NCBI GenBank assembly: GCA_965153355.1
Contig: OZ231126.1
Span: 24,986,001-25,050,000, forward strand
Direction of reading: 5' to 3'
From: Flaccisagitta enflata
Taxonomy: Eukaryota > Chaetognatha > Sagittoidea > Aphragmophora
DNA length: 64,000 nt
Shown here: in pieces, positions 24,886 to 38,854 of the stretch
Layout of the letters: the number at the start of each line of letters is the position of its first letter
Numbering within the stretch: position 1 is the first letter of the stretch
Made by a program: the position numbers and the translations under genes
Notes under the pieces: generated by a model
Databases searched by the model: none
What the model was told of the DNA's origin: nothing
What the model saw: only the letters and a program-made list of their open reading frames with translations

Positions 24886-25146
24886 GTGTACCCCAAATCT
24901 CAAATTCAAGGCTTTTTTGGGGCCTGCTGGCCTCCTTCCTTCTCAAGTTTACCCCCCTCCCAGCCTCAAGCCTCGGAGCCCAAATTCTTGCCCAGAGGCT
25001 CATTTTCCAGTCACCCTCCCTCATATAAATACAAAATCATTAAAAACAGCATAGGTCATCGGCCCCTTTGGGGCCGCTGCCCCTCTTACAACCACACACT
25101 AAAATACACTAACACAGGGGCATCGGGTACCGCTGACCATCTAACG
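24886..25146. mobile_element. Family B-like module, right side of the 8-kb element
   Basis: A CCCAAATCTCAAATTC minisatellite fragment and CAGCCTCAAGCCTCGGAGCC are followed by CATAGGTCATCGGCCCC and TTTGGGGCCGCTGCCC. It ends in the type-II tip complement GGGCATCGGGTACCGCTGACC. Confidence 0.65.
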
Positions 25147-25669
25147 CTTTTGCGACTATTTTACTTCAAACCTTTGCCATTTCTAAACGAATTAAGCTAC
25201 AATTACCAGCAACGTCGCCTTTGGAAGAATTTTTGCTGAGCTTTCAAACAATCATGGATTTTCTATGGTTCAGGTCCTTGGTTAAGCCAAAATTAGCAAA
25301 ACAAGGTGTTTGCCTTTTTTCTTTGCCATAAGAGTAAAAAGAAATTGATATCTTCACTTTAAATGTAAATTGAAGTTAAACTACTTGAGACGGAATGCTG
25401 AAATTTGGCATGAATAAATGCAATAACCTACGCTTTCAGGCGTTTTTTTCAGAATTTGATTATGTTGATTTCGTTTAGGATTTATGTCGTCATCTTTTGT
25501 GTCATTTGAAAAAAATCATACTGTATCTTCATACATTTGATCATTGAATGGTAATTTTTCGTGTCTTTGTTTGTATAATCACATAAAGGTTAACTTCCCT
25601 CCATAGAAAATCATTTGCGTTTTGTCAGTCTGTTATTTCCAAGAATAAACTTTGTTCCGTAATCGAGAC

Positions 25670-25677
25670 TATTTAAG
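25670..25677 (+). promoter_or_regulatory. Possible TATA-like box of the lectin gene
   Basis: TATTTAAG lies about 60 bp before the start codon at 25731, leaving room for a short 5' UTR. This is position and motif only; no transcript evidence is available here. Confidence 0.35.
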
Positions 25678-25730
25678 CTCACCCCCTTTGAAGAGGTTTT
25701 CCACCGCCGAAGATTTACTTTTCTTTCAAA

Positions 25731-28066
<2,336 letters not shown>

Positions 28067-28114
28067 AAAAAAAAAAAAGAACCATAGGCCGACGTACACT
28101 TTTTTCTTTCTTTT

Positions 28115-28396
28115 TTTTAGTCGCGTGCTACGCGACTCTACATCCCGCTTTGTCGGTCCGTTGGTCCGTCGGTCCGTCGGTCCGTTGGTCCGTCCGTCCA
28201 TCCGTCCGTCGGTCCGTCGGTCCGTCGGTCCGTCGGTCCGTCGGTCCGTCGGTCCGTCGGTCCGTCACACTTTACTTTTTTAGGGTTATTGCGGTCATTG
28301 GCCTCACCGCTCCTGCCCAAACGATCCAGTGGCCTCAAATACGGCCCCCGCCCACCCGCACGCGACTGGGGTAGCCGTGTATCCGGCCTTGTTTCT
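28115..28396 (-). mobile_element. Family A element, full length with expanded array
   Basis: TTTTTA, tail hairpin AGTCGCG/CGCGACT (28119-28137), CCCGCTTTGTCGG and about 120 bp of GGTCCGTC tetranucleotides. Then GTCATTGGCCTCACCGC, CCCGCCCACCCGCACGCGAC and the head complement GTGTATCCGGCCTTGT. It abuts the 3' end of the lectin gene. Confidence 0.87.
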
Positions 28397-28812
28397 TTTC
28401 TATCTTTAAAGGAATGTAAAATATATTGTATCGGTTTTCAATTTGAATCATTTTTACATAGATTTGTATCTATTTGACTATATCTCTGTTAATCTATGTT
28501 CATTTTTAAGTAAGTCTATAAAAAAAGAATACACTTTATAGTACACTATCGTATTTACTCCCCGGTCACGGACGGGTGGGCAGGAGCGAAATAGCCAAAA
28601 AACGTTCACATTTTGTTTTGGTAACCGACGGACGGCCTAACGGATGGATGGACAAACCAACCAATTAACGCGCCCAAAAAGTATTACAAAAATCAGATTA
28701 GAATCTACTACTATTTCTAGTTTAAGGTATCTAAAAAGGATTACTAGGGATTCTAAGATGGAAAGATGTCGAGGATGTAGAGGATGTCGAGGATGGGCTT
28801 CTTCTTTTTTTT
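28397..28812. other. Spacer with a partial family A copy at 28561-28675
   Basis: CGGTCACGGACGGGTGGGCA, then GACGGACGGCC and GGATGGATGGACAAACC, mark the internal part of family A; neither the head nor the tail hairpin is intact. The GATGTCGAGGATG repeat at 28765-28797 is short. Confidence 0.55.
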
Positions 28813-29539
28813 ACCGTTACATGCAAGATTGGAGCTAGCTTGTAAAAAAAAAAAAATCGTTTAAGGTGTCCAAAAAAAAGTGAATCCTGTACAAAATTGC
28901 ATAAGGAATTCATTTTTTGGGGTTTCAGGGCCCTATGAGGGGGCTTTTAGAAACGCACCCAAAAAAACTGCTAAAAATGGCCATTTTTGGGTATTTTTGG
29001 TAAAAATATTTACCACTATGAGAGCCCAGCACCCAAAACTTGTACGTGGGAACTCATTTTAATGTAAGAGACTAAAACAGAAAGAATCATGATGGTAGGT
29101 GTAGCTTGGGGTCCCCAAAAAGGCCCAAAAGGGGCCCGTAAATCAAGAAAATATAAGTTTTTTATTCATTACGCTCCCAAAAATGCTTGGATTCTCACAA
29201 AATTTGAAATGGAACTTCCTATGTTATGCAACTACCTTCATGCAAATTTTTGTGGCCTTTGATGAACAGCTTCATAGGCTAAAATGACTCAAAAAACTAA
29301 AAATCGCCCTTAAAAAATCGCGTTTTTTAGTTTTTTCTCATGGAAACACTATTTTAAGGTTATGAAACCCAAATATTTTCTAATCAATGATATTTGCTAC
29401 ATCTGTAGAGATTCCAGAAAAAATTTCATCCCTTATTTCCCAAAAGTCGCTGAGATATGACAGTCCGAAATGATATGGTAAACACGAAAAAGTAAAAAAA
29501 TCATCATTTTTTTTATTTCTTATAAAAATCATTACCTGA

Positions 29540-30118
29540 ATGAGATCTCAGCATCTAAAATAAGTATGTGGGAACTCTTCTTGATAAAAGTGACTGAATC
29601 AGAAAGAATCATGATGGTGGCTGTTGCTTGGGGCCCCCCAAAAAGGTTAAAAAAGGGCCCGTAAATCAAAAATATATAAGTTTTTTATTTATGACGATCC
29701 AAAAAATTCTTGGATGCTCAAAAAAATTTGTAAACTAACTTCCTATGTAATGTAACTACCTTCATGCAAAATTTTGTGGCCTTCAATGGACAGCTTCATG
29801 GGCTAAAACGGCTAAAAAAACTAAAAATTGCACCCAAAATGTCTTTTTTTTAGTTTTCTCTCAGTAAGATATTATTTCTAGGTCATTTTAATCGACTTCT
29901 TTTTTAATCAGTAATGAACAGCTTCATAGGTTAAAAAAAAACCCCTTCAAATGACTTAGAATGACTTAAAATGACGAAAAAACCCAAAAAACCCTTTTAA
30001 TGACCCTAATGACCAATAATGAATTAAAATGACTTAGAATGACTTAGAATGACTTGGAATAACTATCAATGACTTTAAATGACTTGAAATGGCTTAAGAG
30101 TTGACATTATAGCATAAC
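29540..30118. repeat. Diverged second copy of the left arm, then GACTTAGAAT-type repeat
   Basis: 29570-29860 repeats the order of 29041-29330 (AGAATCATGATGG, GCTTGGGG, GGGCCCGTAAATCAA, ATATAAGTTTTTTAT, CTACCTTCATGCAAA, GACAGCTTCAT). From 29945 to 30090, GACTTAGAAT/GACTTAAAAT units repeat. Confidence 0.75.
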
Positions 30119-30202
30119 ATGTGACGGATGGACGGACGGACAGACTAACAGACCAACAGACCGACAAAGCTGGGTGTAGAGTCGCGAGCACGCGACTAAA
30201 AA
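30119..30202 (+). mobile_element. Family A tail fragment
   Basis: TGTGACGGATGGACGGACGG, CAACAGACCGACAAAGC, hairpin GTCGCG-AGCA-CGCGAC (30181-30196), then TAAAAA. Confidence 0.75.
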
Positions 30203-30311
30203 CATGCATTTTTTTTAGCCGAGTGGTACAGTTGTGTTCCGCGGCTCAAAAAACATTTTTCGGGAAAAAAGGGGAGGGATGGAGGGAAGAAAGTGATATG
30301 GGGCAATGAGT

Positions 30312-30419
<108 letters not shown>

Positions 30420-30504
30420 CTACAGCAAGACAGAGACAGAGATACAGCGAGAGATTGACAGTAAGAAGGGGGAGGGAGTTGGGAGGGAGTTGGTGATTTG
30501 AAAG

Positions 30505-30686
30505 AACAAGGCCAGATACACGGCCAGACGCCCAGATGCCTGCTGTTGGACAGGGGACAAAGAAGGTTATTTCAGAGAGCAAAAAAACATGAAAAATACC
30601 AGAAAAGTAAAAAGAGGATGTACCAACCAACCAGCCTACAGACCAATATAGTGAGCTGTAGAGGCGCGTTGCATGCGACCAAAAAG
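30505..30686 (+). mobile_element. Family A element, diverged copy
   Basis: Head ACAAGGCCAGATACACGG; the internal array has shrunk to CCAACCAACCAGCC. The tail GAGGCGCGTTGCATGCGACC is worn and followed by AAAAAG. Confidence 0.65.
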
Positions 30687-30924
30687 AGTGATTTCTGCTC
30701 GAAACAAAACTCTGGCAATAAATCTCTTTTGTGTTCAAATGTTGGTTGATGAGAAGATGCCTCGCCTAAAAAGTAAGAAAGTGTTTTTTTAAGTCTTGTG
30801 CACCCATCTATATAAATTGGACTTGCGGTCCATCAGTCCTTTGCTCCATTTCTCAGTCAGATCTGAAACATTGTTTCCTTAGCTAACACAATTGTTTTTG
30901 AGTCATTTTCATCCTATTTATTTT

Positions 30925-31330
30925 TTTGCAGACACGCAACTGTATAAGAGGCTTTGTCCGTCTGTCTGTTGGTGTTTCTGTCTGTCTGTTGGTCCATCAG
31001 TCCATTGGTCCGTCTGTCATGATTGAGTTGAAAAGTGGGAAAACTAATTTTTTTTTTAAATTTTAGTGTATGATTAAGTGTTTTGTTAAGGTGGATTGGG
31101 GTTGTAGGCCCCTGCCCACCCGTCTGCAACCATGTTGTGACCCTGCCTTCCTTTTTTTTTTCACTGCCTCTGCCTATTTGCACGCGACTTGTGCCACATG
31201 CGCAGCCATGAATCTGGCCTTTTTTTAACAATAACTGTTATGTAATTGGTCGGCAGAACCCATTCATCCAAAACAAGGCTGGATACATGGCTACTGTAGT
31301 TGCATGCAGATGGGCAGGGGCAGTGATAAA
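30925..31330 (-). mobile_element. Family A copies, at least two, nested or adjacent
   Basis: The first reads in from the tail complement GCAGACACGCAACTGTATAA, a GTCTGTCTGTTGG array and CCCCTGCCCACCCGTCTGCA (to 31135). A second internal block, CTGCCTCTGCC to GAATCTGGCC, ends near 31220. A plus-strand head, ACAAGGCTGGATACATGG, is at 31274. Confidence 0.6.
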
Positions 31331-31450
31331 CAGGTTGCAATAAGTGGTCAGCGATACCCAATGCCCTGTTTTGCTGGGTTCTAAATCAGAATTAGAGGCA
31401 GGGCAGCGGCCCTGAAGGGGACAAAGTCCTGTAGAATACAGGGGATTTTT
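31331..31450 (+). mobile_element. Family B half element, copy B7
   Basis: Type-I tip CAGGTTGCAATAAGTGGTCA and GCGATACCCAATGCCCTG, then GGGCAGCGGCCCTGAAGGGG, AAGTCCTGTAGAATACAGGG. The array and the mirrored half are missing. Confidence 0.7.
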
Positions 31451-31801
31451 GTTCATTTGTTCTTCTTACCTTAGCTTTTCTTACCTTTGTTTTTTTACCT
31501 AACTAAAAATCTTTTGGAGGTTCATTGAAAAAGGTCAAGGGTTCCAAGGGCTGCTGTTCAAAAACGAGAAGGATTCTTCGTAGGTTTTGCTGCTTCAACT
31601 TCTCATTTTCTTACGCGCAAGATTTTTTTAAACACAAGTGCGAGGGTTATTTTTTTTCCTTTTCCTTTCATTCTTTTTTCTTCTGGAGAATGTTTCACGA
31701 CATTTAGTCTGTTTTACTTTATATGCACTTCTCTTATTCTGGGTCTTTGTCTGGGTGTCTCTGTTTCACTTACCATGTACTTCTTTGTCTCAGTCTCTTT
31801 A

Positions 31802-31810
<9 letters not shown>
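31451..31810. other. T-rich spacer
   Basis: T- and C-rich sequence with no recognised features. Confidence 0.5.

Positions 31811-31894
<84 letters not shown>
31811..31894. repeat. (CT)n microsatellite
   Basis: Uninterrupted CT run. Confidence 0.98.
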
Positions 31895-31897
<3 letters not shown>

Positions 31898-31900
<3 letters not shown>

Positions 31901-32118
31901 AGTTGCAGACACGCAACTCTATAAGAGGCTTTGACCGTCCGTCTGTCCGTCCGTCCGTCCGTCCGTCCGTGGTCATCGAGTTGAAAAGTGGGAAAAACGA
32001 GCGTTTTTGATACTTTTTGTGTATGTTTGAGTATTGAGGATGGGTATGCGTGTGGATGGGGGTTGGATGCCCCTGCCCACCTGTCCGCAACAATACTGTG
32101 ATCCCGCGTCACTTGTTT
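31898..32118 (-). mobile_element. Family A' element, minus orientation
   Basis: Tail complement AGTTGC-AGACAC-GCAACT (31901-31918), then TCTATAAGAGGCTTTGACCG and a CCGT array. ATCGAGTTGAAAAGTGGG and GATGCCCCTGCCCACCTGTC follow, then the alternative head CAACAATACTGTGATCCCG, CGTCACTTG. Confidence 0.8.
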
Positions 32119-32509
32119 TTAATTCATTTGAGGTTCACTAGAGTGCATGTAAAAGGACTGAGAAAAAATATGCCATACAGTGAAGCTACCTTATTGCCAA
32201 AAAAGAAATAACAAGAAAAAAATACATTTTTTTGCCTTGTATGCAGGCATGCCTTATTGGCAGATGTGCTCCACTGTACATAGTGGATTAGGATCACGCC
32301 ATTGCCTGAAATTTTTTTTTGTCTGACCTTCCAAGTATGTCCTTTTTATCTGTTGTTCTGCAAATCAGTCAGATGGTCTATTGGTTGTTGATATGTATGT
32401 TTTTTAAATTTTGTTTTTCATAAATTTACATTTCTAGTCATTGTTTTTTTTTGTCTTTGTTTATTATGTTCTTTTTCTTTCATTCAACTTTTTTTTGCAT
32501 ATTTAAGGT
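32119..32509. other. AT-rich spacer
   Basis: T-rich; nothing recognised. Confidence 0.5.
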
Positions 32510-33115
32510 ACTACCAGAATTAAAAAAAACGCAAGTTTTTTCTATGCCAATTTACGCGCCTTTGGCTAACTTTAGAAACAATTTATTGGTGACCAAATTG
32601 AAGCTTTTTTCAAGGGCTTTCTTTTGAGCGCAATCACACATTTGTAGCTTTATTCGTTTAGAAGTTACATTCAAATGAAGGTGAGTAAGTCAAAATTTCA
32701 TTTCGCAGTTGGAGGAGAAAGAGGTCATTTCTAATTAGAAATTATTTCTCTATGGTTGTCATTTTTGTAACCATTTGAGCATTTATGCTCATTTTGTCAC
32801 CAATCATGGTGCTCATATGAAAGTTACCCAATGTCTGCCATGAAACATGAAACACTTCTAGCGGGTAAGTGTGATAAAACGTCCAAAATCATCATGGATA
32901 TTTCCCAATACCATTATTTTTTTTTTCCAAAATACCTCCTGCTTTTGCGCGGCTTTTTCTCATCAGTTACTGAATTCTATTGACTAAAACTCTCAAATTT
33001 GATGGACAGGAGCTCTAAAAAACCTAACTTGCCCTCAAAATGCCGTTCATTAGTGAAATATAGTCCAATCTGAACAATTCTATGAAAAACTTGCGTTTTT
33101 TTTAATTCGGGTAGT
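32510..33115. mobile_element. 606-bp MITE with 31-bp terminal inverted repeats
   Basis: The left end ACTACCAGAATTAAAAAAAA continues CGCAAGTTTTT; the right end is the complement with one mismatch (CCCGAATT). The interior encodes nothing. No clear target duplication. Superfamily not assigned. Confidence 0.8.
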
Positions 33116-33689
33116 AATCTCAGGTTTTTTTTATCCTTTTCCATTTTACCACTTGTTTATGTTTTTTCGGGCATTTCTATCCACATTGTGTCATCAAAAA
33201 TCATTTTATGACCTAGTCAGCTTTTTTCAGTAAAGTTCAATCATTTTACATTATTTTTTTTATTTCTATCATTAATTTTCTTTCATTTTAAACTTTTTTT
33301 TTTGCATTTTCTTGCTGATCTTTTCATGGTCATTTTAAGTCTTTCTTAGTCATTTTGATGAAGTTCAAGTCTCTCATTTTAAGTCTTTTTCAAATTTGTC
33401 TAAGTTATTTCAAATTATTCTAACTCTTTTTTTCACTCTCTTTTATCTGGTATACTCTCCCTGAATCATCTTTTATTTACTGATTTACTAAATTCTTTTT
33501 TGTTTTTTGTTGAATTCAAAAAGGGTTGAATGTATAGTGGAAAACCCAATGCACAAGACTATTGTACTCTCCATTTTAGAAAAACCTTTGCGGTTGACTG
33601 TTTTGGATTCCCTTGGAACAACCCGTGCATGGCTGTCAGCATCAATATTCTTTCTTAATAAGTAAATTACATCAAGAAAAGTTCACACC
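33116..33689. other. AT-rich spacer
   Basis: T-rich with faint AGTCATTTTAAGTC repeats at 33330-33430; no gene. Confidence 0.5.
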
Positions 33690-34456
33690 TAAATTTTTTA
33701 GATGTGGAGATCTCATTTAGGTAAAGATTTTTATAAGAAATATAAAAAAATGCTGATTTTTTTACTTTTTTGCGTTTACCATATCATTTCGGACAGTCAT
33801 ATCTCAGCGACATTTGGGAAATAAGGGATGAAATTTTTTCTGGAATCTCTACAAATGTAGCAAATATCATTGATTAGAAAATATTTGGGTTACATGACCT
33901 TAAAATAGTATTTCCATGAGAAAAAACTAAAAAACGCGATTTTCGAAGGGCGATTTTTAGTTTTTTGAGTCATTTTAGCCTATGAAGCTGTTCATCAAAG
34001 GCCACAAAAATTTGCATGAAGGTAGTTGCATAACATAGGAAGTTCCATTTCAAATTTTGTGAGAATCCAAGCATTTTTGGGAGCGTAATGAATAAAAAAC
34101 TTATATTTTCTTGATTTACGGGCCCCTTTTGGGCCTTTTTGGGGACCCCAAGCTACACCCACCATCATAATTCTTTCTGTTTTAGTCTCTTACATTAAGA
34201 TGAGTTCCCACTTACAAGTTTTGGGTGCTGGGCTCTGATAGATATAGATTTTTTTACCAAAAATACCCAAAAATGGCCATTTTTAGCAGTTTTTTTGGGT
34301 GCGTTTCTAAAAGCCCCCTCATAGGGCCCTGAAACCCCAAAAAATGAATTCCTGATGAAATTTTGTATGGGATTCACTTTTTTTTGGACACCTTAAACGA
34401 TTTTTTTTTTTTCGACTAGAAATAATGCAGCTAGCTCCAATCTTGCATGTAACGGT

Positions 34457-34611
34457 TTAGACCGGCCTTTTTCGAAATCATGTCCTCAGCCCCCTTAAAA
34501 ATGTTTTTCATCCGAGTAGCACAATCTAGCCCTCAAAATCTTCCGACATGAAAATCTGCCATATTTAACAAAGATTTACCCAACAACTTTGCCCAACAAT
34601 TTGAAAAGTAT
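34457..34611. other. Short spacer between two foldback elements
   Basis: No feature recognised. Confidence 0.5.
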
Positions 34612-37127
34612 GTATGTAATAGGACAGGGGTTCTGACACAGATTTTGGCAGATCCTTCTTGTTAACGGCACTTTGGCTCAAAATCAATGTAGTATTAATG
34701 TTCTGCCTTCAAAAGTCGCATTGGGTATCAGGAAATTGTGACCGCCACCCCCCACCCCCCCTCAGAAGGTGGTGACCTCTAAAGATTAAGCAATTCGCCT
34801 TCTTTTGCTAATAAATTCTAAATGGATCATTCAAAAAGCCTGGTGATGGTCTCATTTGAAAGGTATTTACGTGGAGAACATGAAAGATTACTGATATGAA
34901 AGAGGGGTCCCAAGGGGGGGCCCTTAAGGGGCCCCTAAAGTGATTGAAGGGGCCCCCAAAGCATCCAATACATGAAAATGTGCAATGATTTGTTAAAAAA
35001 AACTAGGTAATGGTGTCATTTAAAACGTTTCTACCCATAGAATATGAAAATTACTGATGTGGAAGAGGGGGCGCCAAAGGGGCCCCTAAAGAACCCCAAA
35101 GAGGTTAAAGGGGCCCTAGAAGGATCTATAACCATGAAAATGTAGATTGGACTCTTTGATAAATCTGATTGTGGTGTTTTTGGAAGGTATCTACATGGAG
35201 AACATGAAATGTTATTGACATGGATGATGGGGTCCCTAGGTGGCCGCTTAGGGCCCCCAAAGGGGGCCCTAAGCAGGATCTAAAGCCTTGAAAATTTAAA
35301 ATGAATTGTTCAAAAAATCTGATAGTGGTCTCATTTGGGAGGTATTTACATAAAAAACATAAAACATTACTGATATGGAAAATTCGGTTCCCAGGGGGCC
35401 CCTAAGGAGCCGCTAAGGAGTAAAAGAGGACCCCAATGAATCCAAAATCATTAAAATCTTGAATTGTCATAGTCTTCTCTAAAAGACAGACCAAAATAAA
35501 CAAACAGATAGGTATACAGACAGAGGGACGGACAAAAAGACAGACAGACAAATGGGCGGATAAACCAAGGGAGTGCAGAGTGTGGAGTTCAGTTGAGTTT
35601 AGCTGGGCAATCAGTTATGGATGTCAACTCCTATGTGTCAAGATTAAGGAAAAATCTTGACACAAATGTCTGTCTGTCTTTTTGTGTGTCTGTCTTTTTG
35701 TGTGTCTGTCTATCTGAATACCTACAGTAGATGTCGTCTATACTTGGAAATACGGGGGCCCTCATACTATAACTACCATTTATGCCAGTGAAATAAAACT
35801 GTGTGTGTATAATGCTTATGTCCTATAGGGTTGATGATGGGGTATGGCAGCTCTGTGGAAAGAAAATTCTTTTGAGTACACTAAATCATATTAGCTCCGT
35901 TTGAACAGCTGTCGGAATTGGTCTAGTGGTTAACTCACTTATCTTCAGATTTGTTGCAAGCAGTTTATTTCTTTAAAGGTTCCAGGTTCGAATCCGGGCT
36001 GGTTTTGCAACTTAAGCAAACAGATAAAGCTGAAATTCTGCCAAAAAAGTGATTGATTCTAATGTTTTATACTAAAAGTTTTTTTTGTAAAGTAAGCTGT
36101 AGGGGGATGCTATACCCCATCGTCAACCCCTTAGGGTCTATACATTACACCAGCAAAATATCAGTCCCCTCATTGTACTGATGCTCAGGTTATGAGCTCC
36201 CCCGTATTTCCAAGTCTAGACGACATCTACTGTATCTGTTTATTTCGGTTTGTCTTTTTGGAGAAAACTAAAACAATTAAAGATTTTCATGATTTTGGAT
36301 TCATTGGGGCCCTCTTTTACTCCTTAGCGGCTCCTTAGGGGCCCCTTGGAAACCAAATTTTCCATATCAGTAACCTTTTATGTTTTTTATGTAAATATCT
36401 TCTAAATGAGACCACTTCCAGATTTTTGAACAATTCATTTTGAATTTTCAAGACTTTAGATCCTTTGGGGTCCTCTTCAATCCCTTTGGGGGCCCTAAGC
36501 GGCCACCTGGGGACCCCATCATCCATGTCAATAACATTTCATGTTCTCCACATAGATACCTTCCAAAAACACCACAATCAGATTTATCAAAGAGTCCAAT
36601 CTACATTTTCATGGTTATAGATCCTTCAAGGGCCCCTTTTACCTCTTTGGGGTTCTTTAGGGGCCCCTTTGGAGCCCTCTCTTCCATATCAGTAATTTTT
36701 CATATTCTATGGGTAGAATCGTTTTAAATGACCTAGTTTTTTTAACAAATCATTGCACATTTTCATGTATTGGATGCTTTGGGGGCCCCTTCAATCACTT
36801 TAGGGGCCCCTTAAGGGCCCCCCCCTTGGGACCCCTCTTTCATATCAGTAATCTTTCATGTTCTCCACGTAAATACCTTTCAAATGAGACCATCACCAGG
36901 CTTTTTGAATGATCCATTTAGAATTTATTAGCAAAAGAAGGCGAATTGCTTAATCTTTAGGGGTCACCACCTTCTGAGGGGGGGTGGGGGGTGGCGGTCA
37001 CAATTTCCTGATACCCAATGCGACTTTTGAAGGCAGAACATTAATACTACATTGATTTTGAGCCAAAGTGCCGTTAACAAGAAGGATCTGCCAAAATCTG
37101 TGTCAGAACCCCTGTCCTAGTATGTAA
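34612..37127. mobile_element. 2500-bp hAT-like palindromic element with 8-bp target duplication
   Basis: GTATGTAA occurs at 34612-34619 and 37120-37127. The element between (34620-37119) begins TAGGACAGGGGTTCTGACAC and ends with the exact complement. CAGGGGTTCT is typical of hAT termini, and an 8-bp duplication is the hAT hallmark. Arms of about 870 bp pair nearly throughout, rich in GGGGCCCC blocks. An inner pair of arms (about 35721-35760 and 36195-36233) flanks the central loop. The loop carries a tRNA-like sequence instead of a transposase, so the element is non-autonomous. Confidence 0.85.
35911..36010 (+). other. tRNA-like sequence with Pol III A and B boxes
   Basis: TGGTCTAGTGG (near 35920) fits the A box and GGTTCGAATCC (35985-35995) the B box. 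The spacing is too long for a plain tRNA, and the acceptor arm does not pair well. It is better read as a tRNA-derived relic or internal promoter than as a functional tRNA. It sits at the centre of the palindromic element. Confidence 0.4.
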
Positions 37128-38109
37128 CTCGACCTACACTGATTGATAAAAGCTTAAAAGAAAACCATCTTTGCCTAATCTTTCTTGAAATAACTAAATA
37201 CAGTAACAAAAGAGAAATTTGAGTTTATTATCACGACATCTTTTTTTCCAACTCTCTTTTTTTTTTTGACACAAAAACATAAAAGAAAGCGCAATGATCC
37301 TCTTTGATTGTTTATCATCCTTGTACAGTGTACACATACGCATATCTAACTTGAGTTTTTATACCTATTCTTCTTTTTGCCATGGCTGTTAAGTAGAGCC
37401 ATTCGTTATGAGCAATCCAAATTTATTTCAAATTAACAAAAGTGACGTCACTCTGAAAGCTACCGATTTAAAAATTGGATGGTATTTTCATTGCATTGAA
37501 ACAGTTATCAGTCGCGTGCACGCGACCCAATTATTTGTTATCGTTATGTCAGAAATAAATTAAAAATTTCCTCTTTGCCTGTTTGTTTTTAACCATTGCA
37601 AACCCGTCTGAGTCCATCTAGACACAATTTCTTTTGAAAGCCAGATGTCCCCTCAGTCTTCACATATCGAGAAACTTTGATCCGGAGGGGTTTGGGATAC
37701 TTATTTAAATATCATATGTCAAGTACCTAAATGATGAATGATATCTACATTAAGTGACAAATGCCGAAGTATGTTGATTCCTTGCCAATCAAATTTGTAA
37801 AATCAATCTATCCTTCTAATCGATCATTATCTCTCCTTTTTGATTGCGGACACGCCATTCTTTAAGAGGTCCGTTGGTCCATCTGTGCCTGTGGTGATCA
37901 ACCCATTGCATAACGACTTTTGTAGTAACGCCATTTCCGGTATTCTCCATGGCAACGTAACGCCATTTTGGCGTCTATATGGCGTTATTTGAGGCGTTAT
38001 TATTGTTGTCATCGGTGTCACTTTTTTGTCCATCTTTTTTTACTCACTATGGATTTTTTGTGATCATTTGAAAAAAAAACAAAGATAGAAAGAATGTTAT
38101 ATAATTAGA
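37128..38109. other. AT-rich intergenic with a worn family A piece
   Basis: AGTCGCGTGCACGCGAC at 37512-37526 is a tail-type hairpin. From about 37840, TTGCGGACACGCC, TTTAAGAGGTCCGTTGG and TGTGGTGATCA are worn family A in minus orientation. Nothing else seen. Confidence 0.45.
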
Positions 38110-38139
38110 AAAAAGTCGAATTACGTAATTCGACTTTTT
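38110..38139. repeat. 30-bp perfect palindrome
   Basis: AAAAAGTCGAATTAC is followed immediately by its exact complement, with no loop. Confidence 0.9.
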
Positions 38140-38500
38140 GAAACGTAGGGGAGAAATAAAGTTTTCCATTTTGGATTTGAGGCAATTTTAGAAAGTTAGG
38201 CCGTTTTTGGGCTGGGATGATACTTTTTTTGATATTCATAGCTAAGAAAGAGCTTATTTTTCTCTTTCAAATGGCGCCAACCAGAAGTCTCTACGATCAT
38301 TAGTTTTGGCGCTATGAATTTTTGAATCTTTTTGTATTTTTCCACATTTTTGCGAAAATAAATTTTTTTCATTGATCCTTTTTTTTTACCCTGTGTAACA
38401 AGAGAGAAGAGTCAAGATGTTACACAAATCGACCCTAACTTTTTTGAAGCTAGCTTTTGCATTTTACACTTTTTGAAAAAGAGAAAAAAGAAAACCGAGA
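38140..38500. other. AT-rich spacer
   Basis: Nothing recognised. Confidence 0.5.
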
Positions 38501-38617
38501 GAGAGAAAGAGAGACAAAAAGAATAGAAAGTGAAAGAGAAAGAGAGAGAGAGAGACACACACACACACTCACACACACACCCACTCACACATACACATTC
38601 ACACACACACACATTCA

Positions 38618-38713
<96 letters not shown>

Positions 38714-38770
38714 ACACACACACACATACACACACTCAAAGACAAAGGAAGACCAAAAAAGAGACACAGA
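38501..38770. repeat. Compound GA / CA microsatellite
   Basis: Order: GAGA-rich start, CA-rich with CACATACACATTC interruptions (about 38552-38622), perfect GA (38623-38707), then CA again. Confidence 0.96.
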
Positions 38771-38854
38771 AAGACAGATTGAATAACCGGCAGGCAGTCA
38801 ACCAGACATCATGAGATGCACATAGAAGAACATGCATGGAAAAAAACACTCCCA

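Larger units (their letters stand above)
17387..25524. mobile_element. Giant 8.1-kb inverted-repeat composite element
   Basis: Terminal arms 17387-17533 and 25376-25524 are inverted copies with only a few mismatches: the left begins ACAGTATGATTTTTTTC and the right ends with its complement. Subterminal family B modules (17893 and near 25050-25140) and 180-bp arrays (18.5-19.2 kb and 23.8-24.7 kb) are also inverted relative to each other, so pairing is patchy over about 1.8 kb per side. The interior holds a decayed CxxC-protein gene and a nested foldback. No clear target duplication was found. Whether it moved as one unit is inference. Confidence 0.7.

Noticed and set aside
35911-36010. A functional tRNA gene
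   Set aside because: A and B boxes are present, but spacing is too long and the acceptor stem does not pair.
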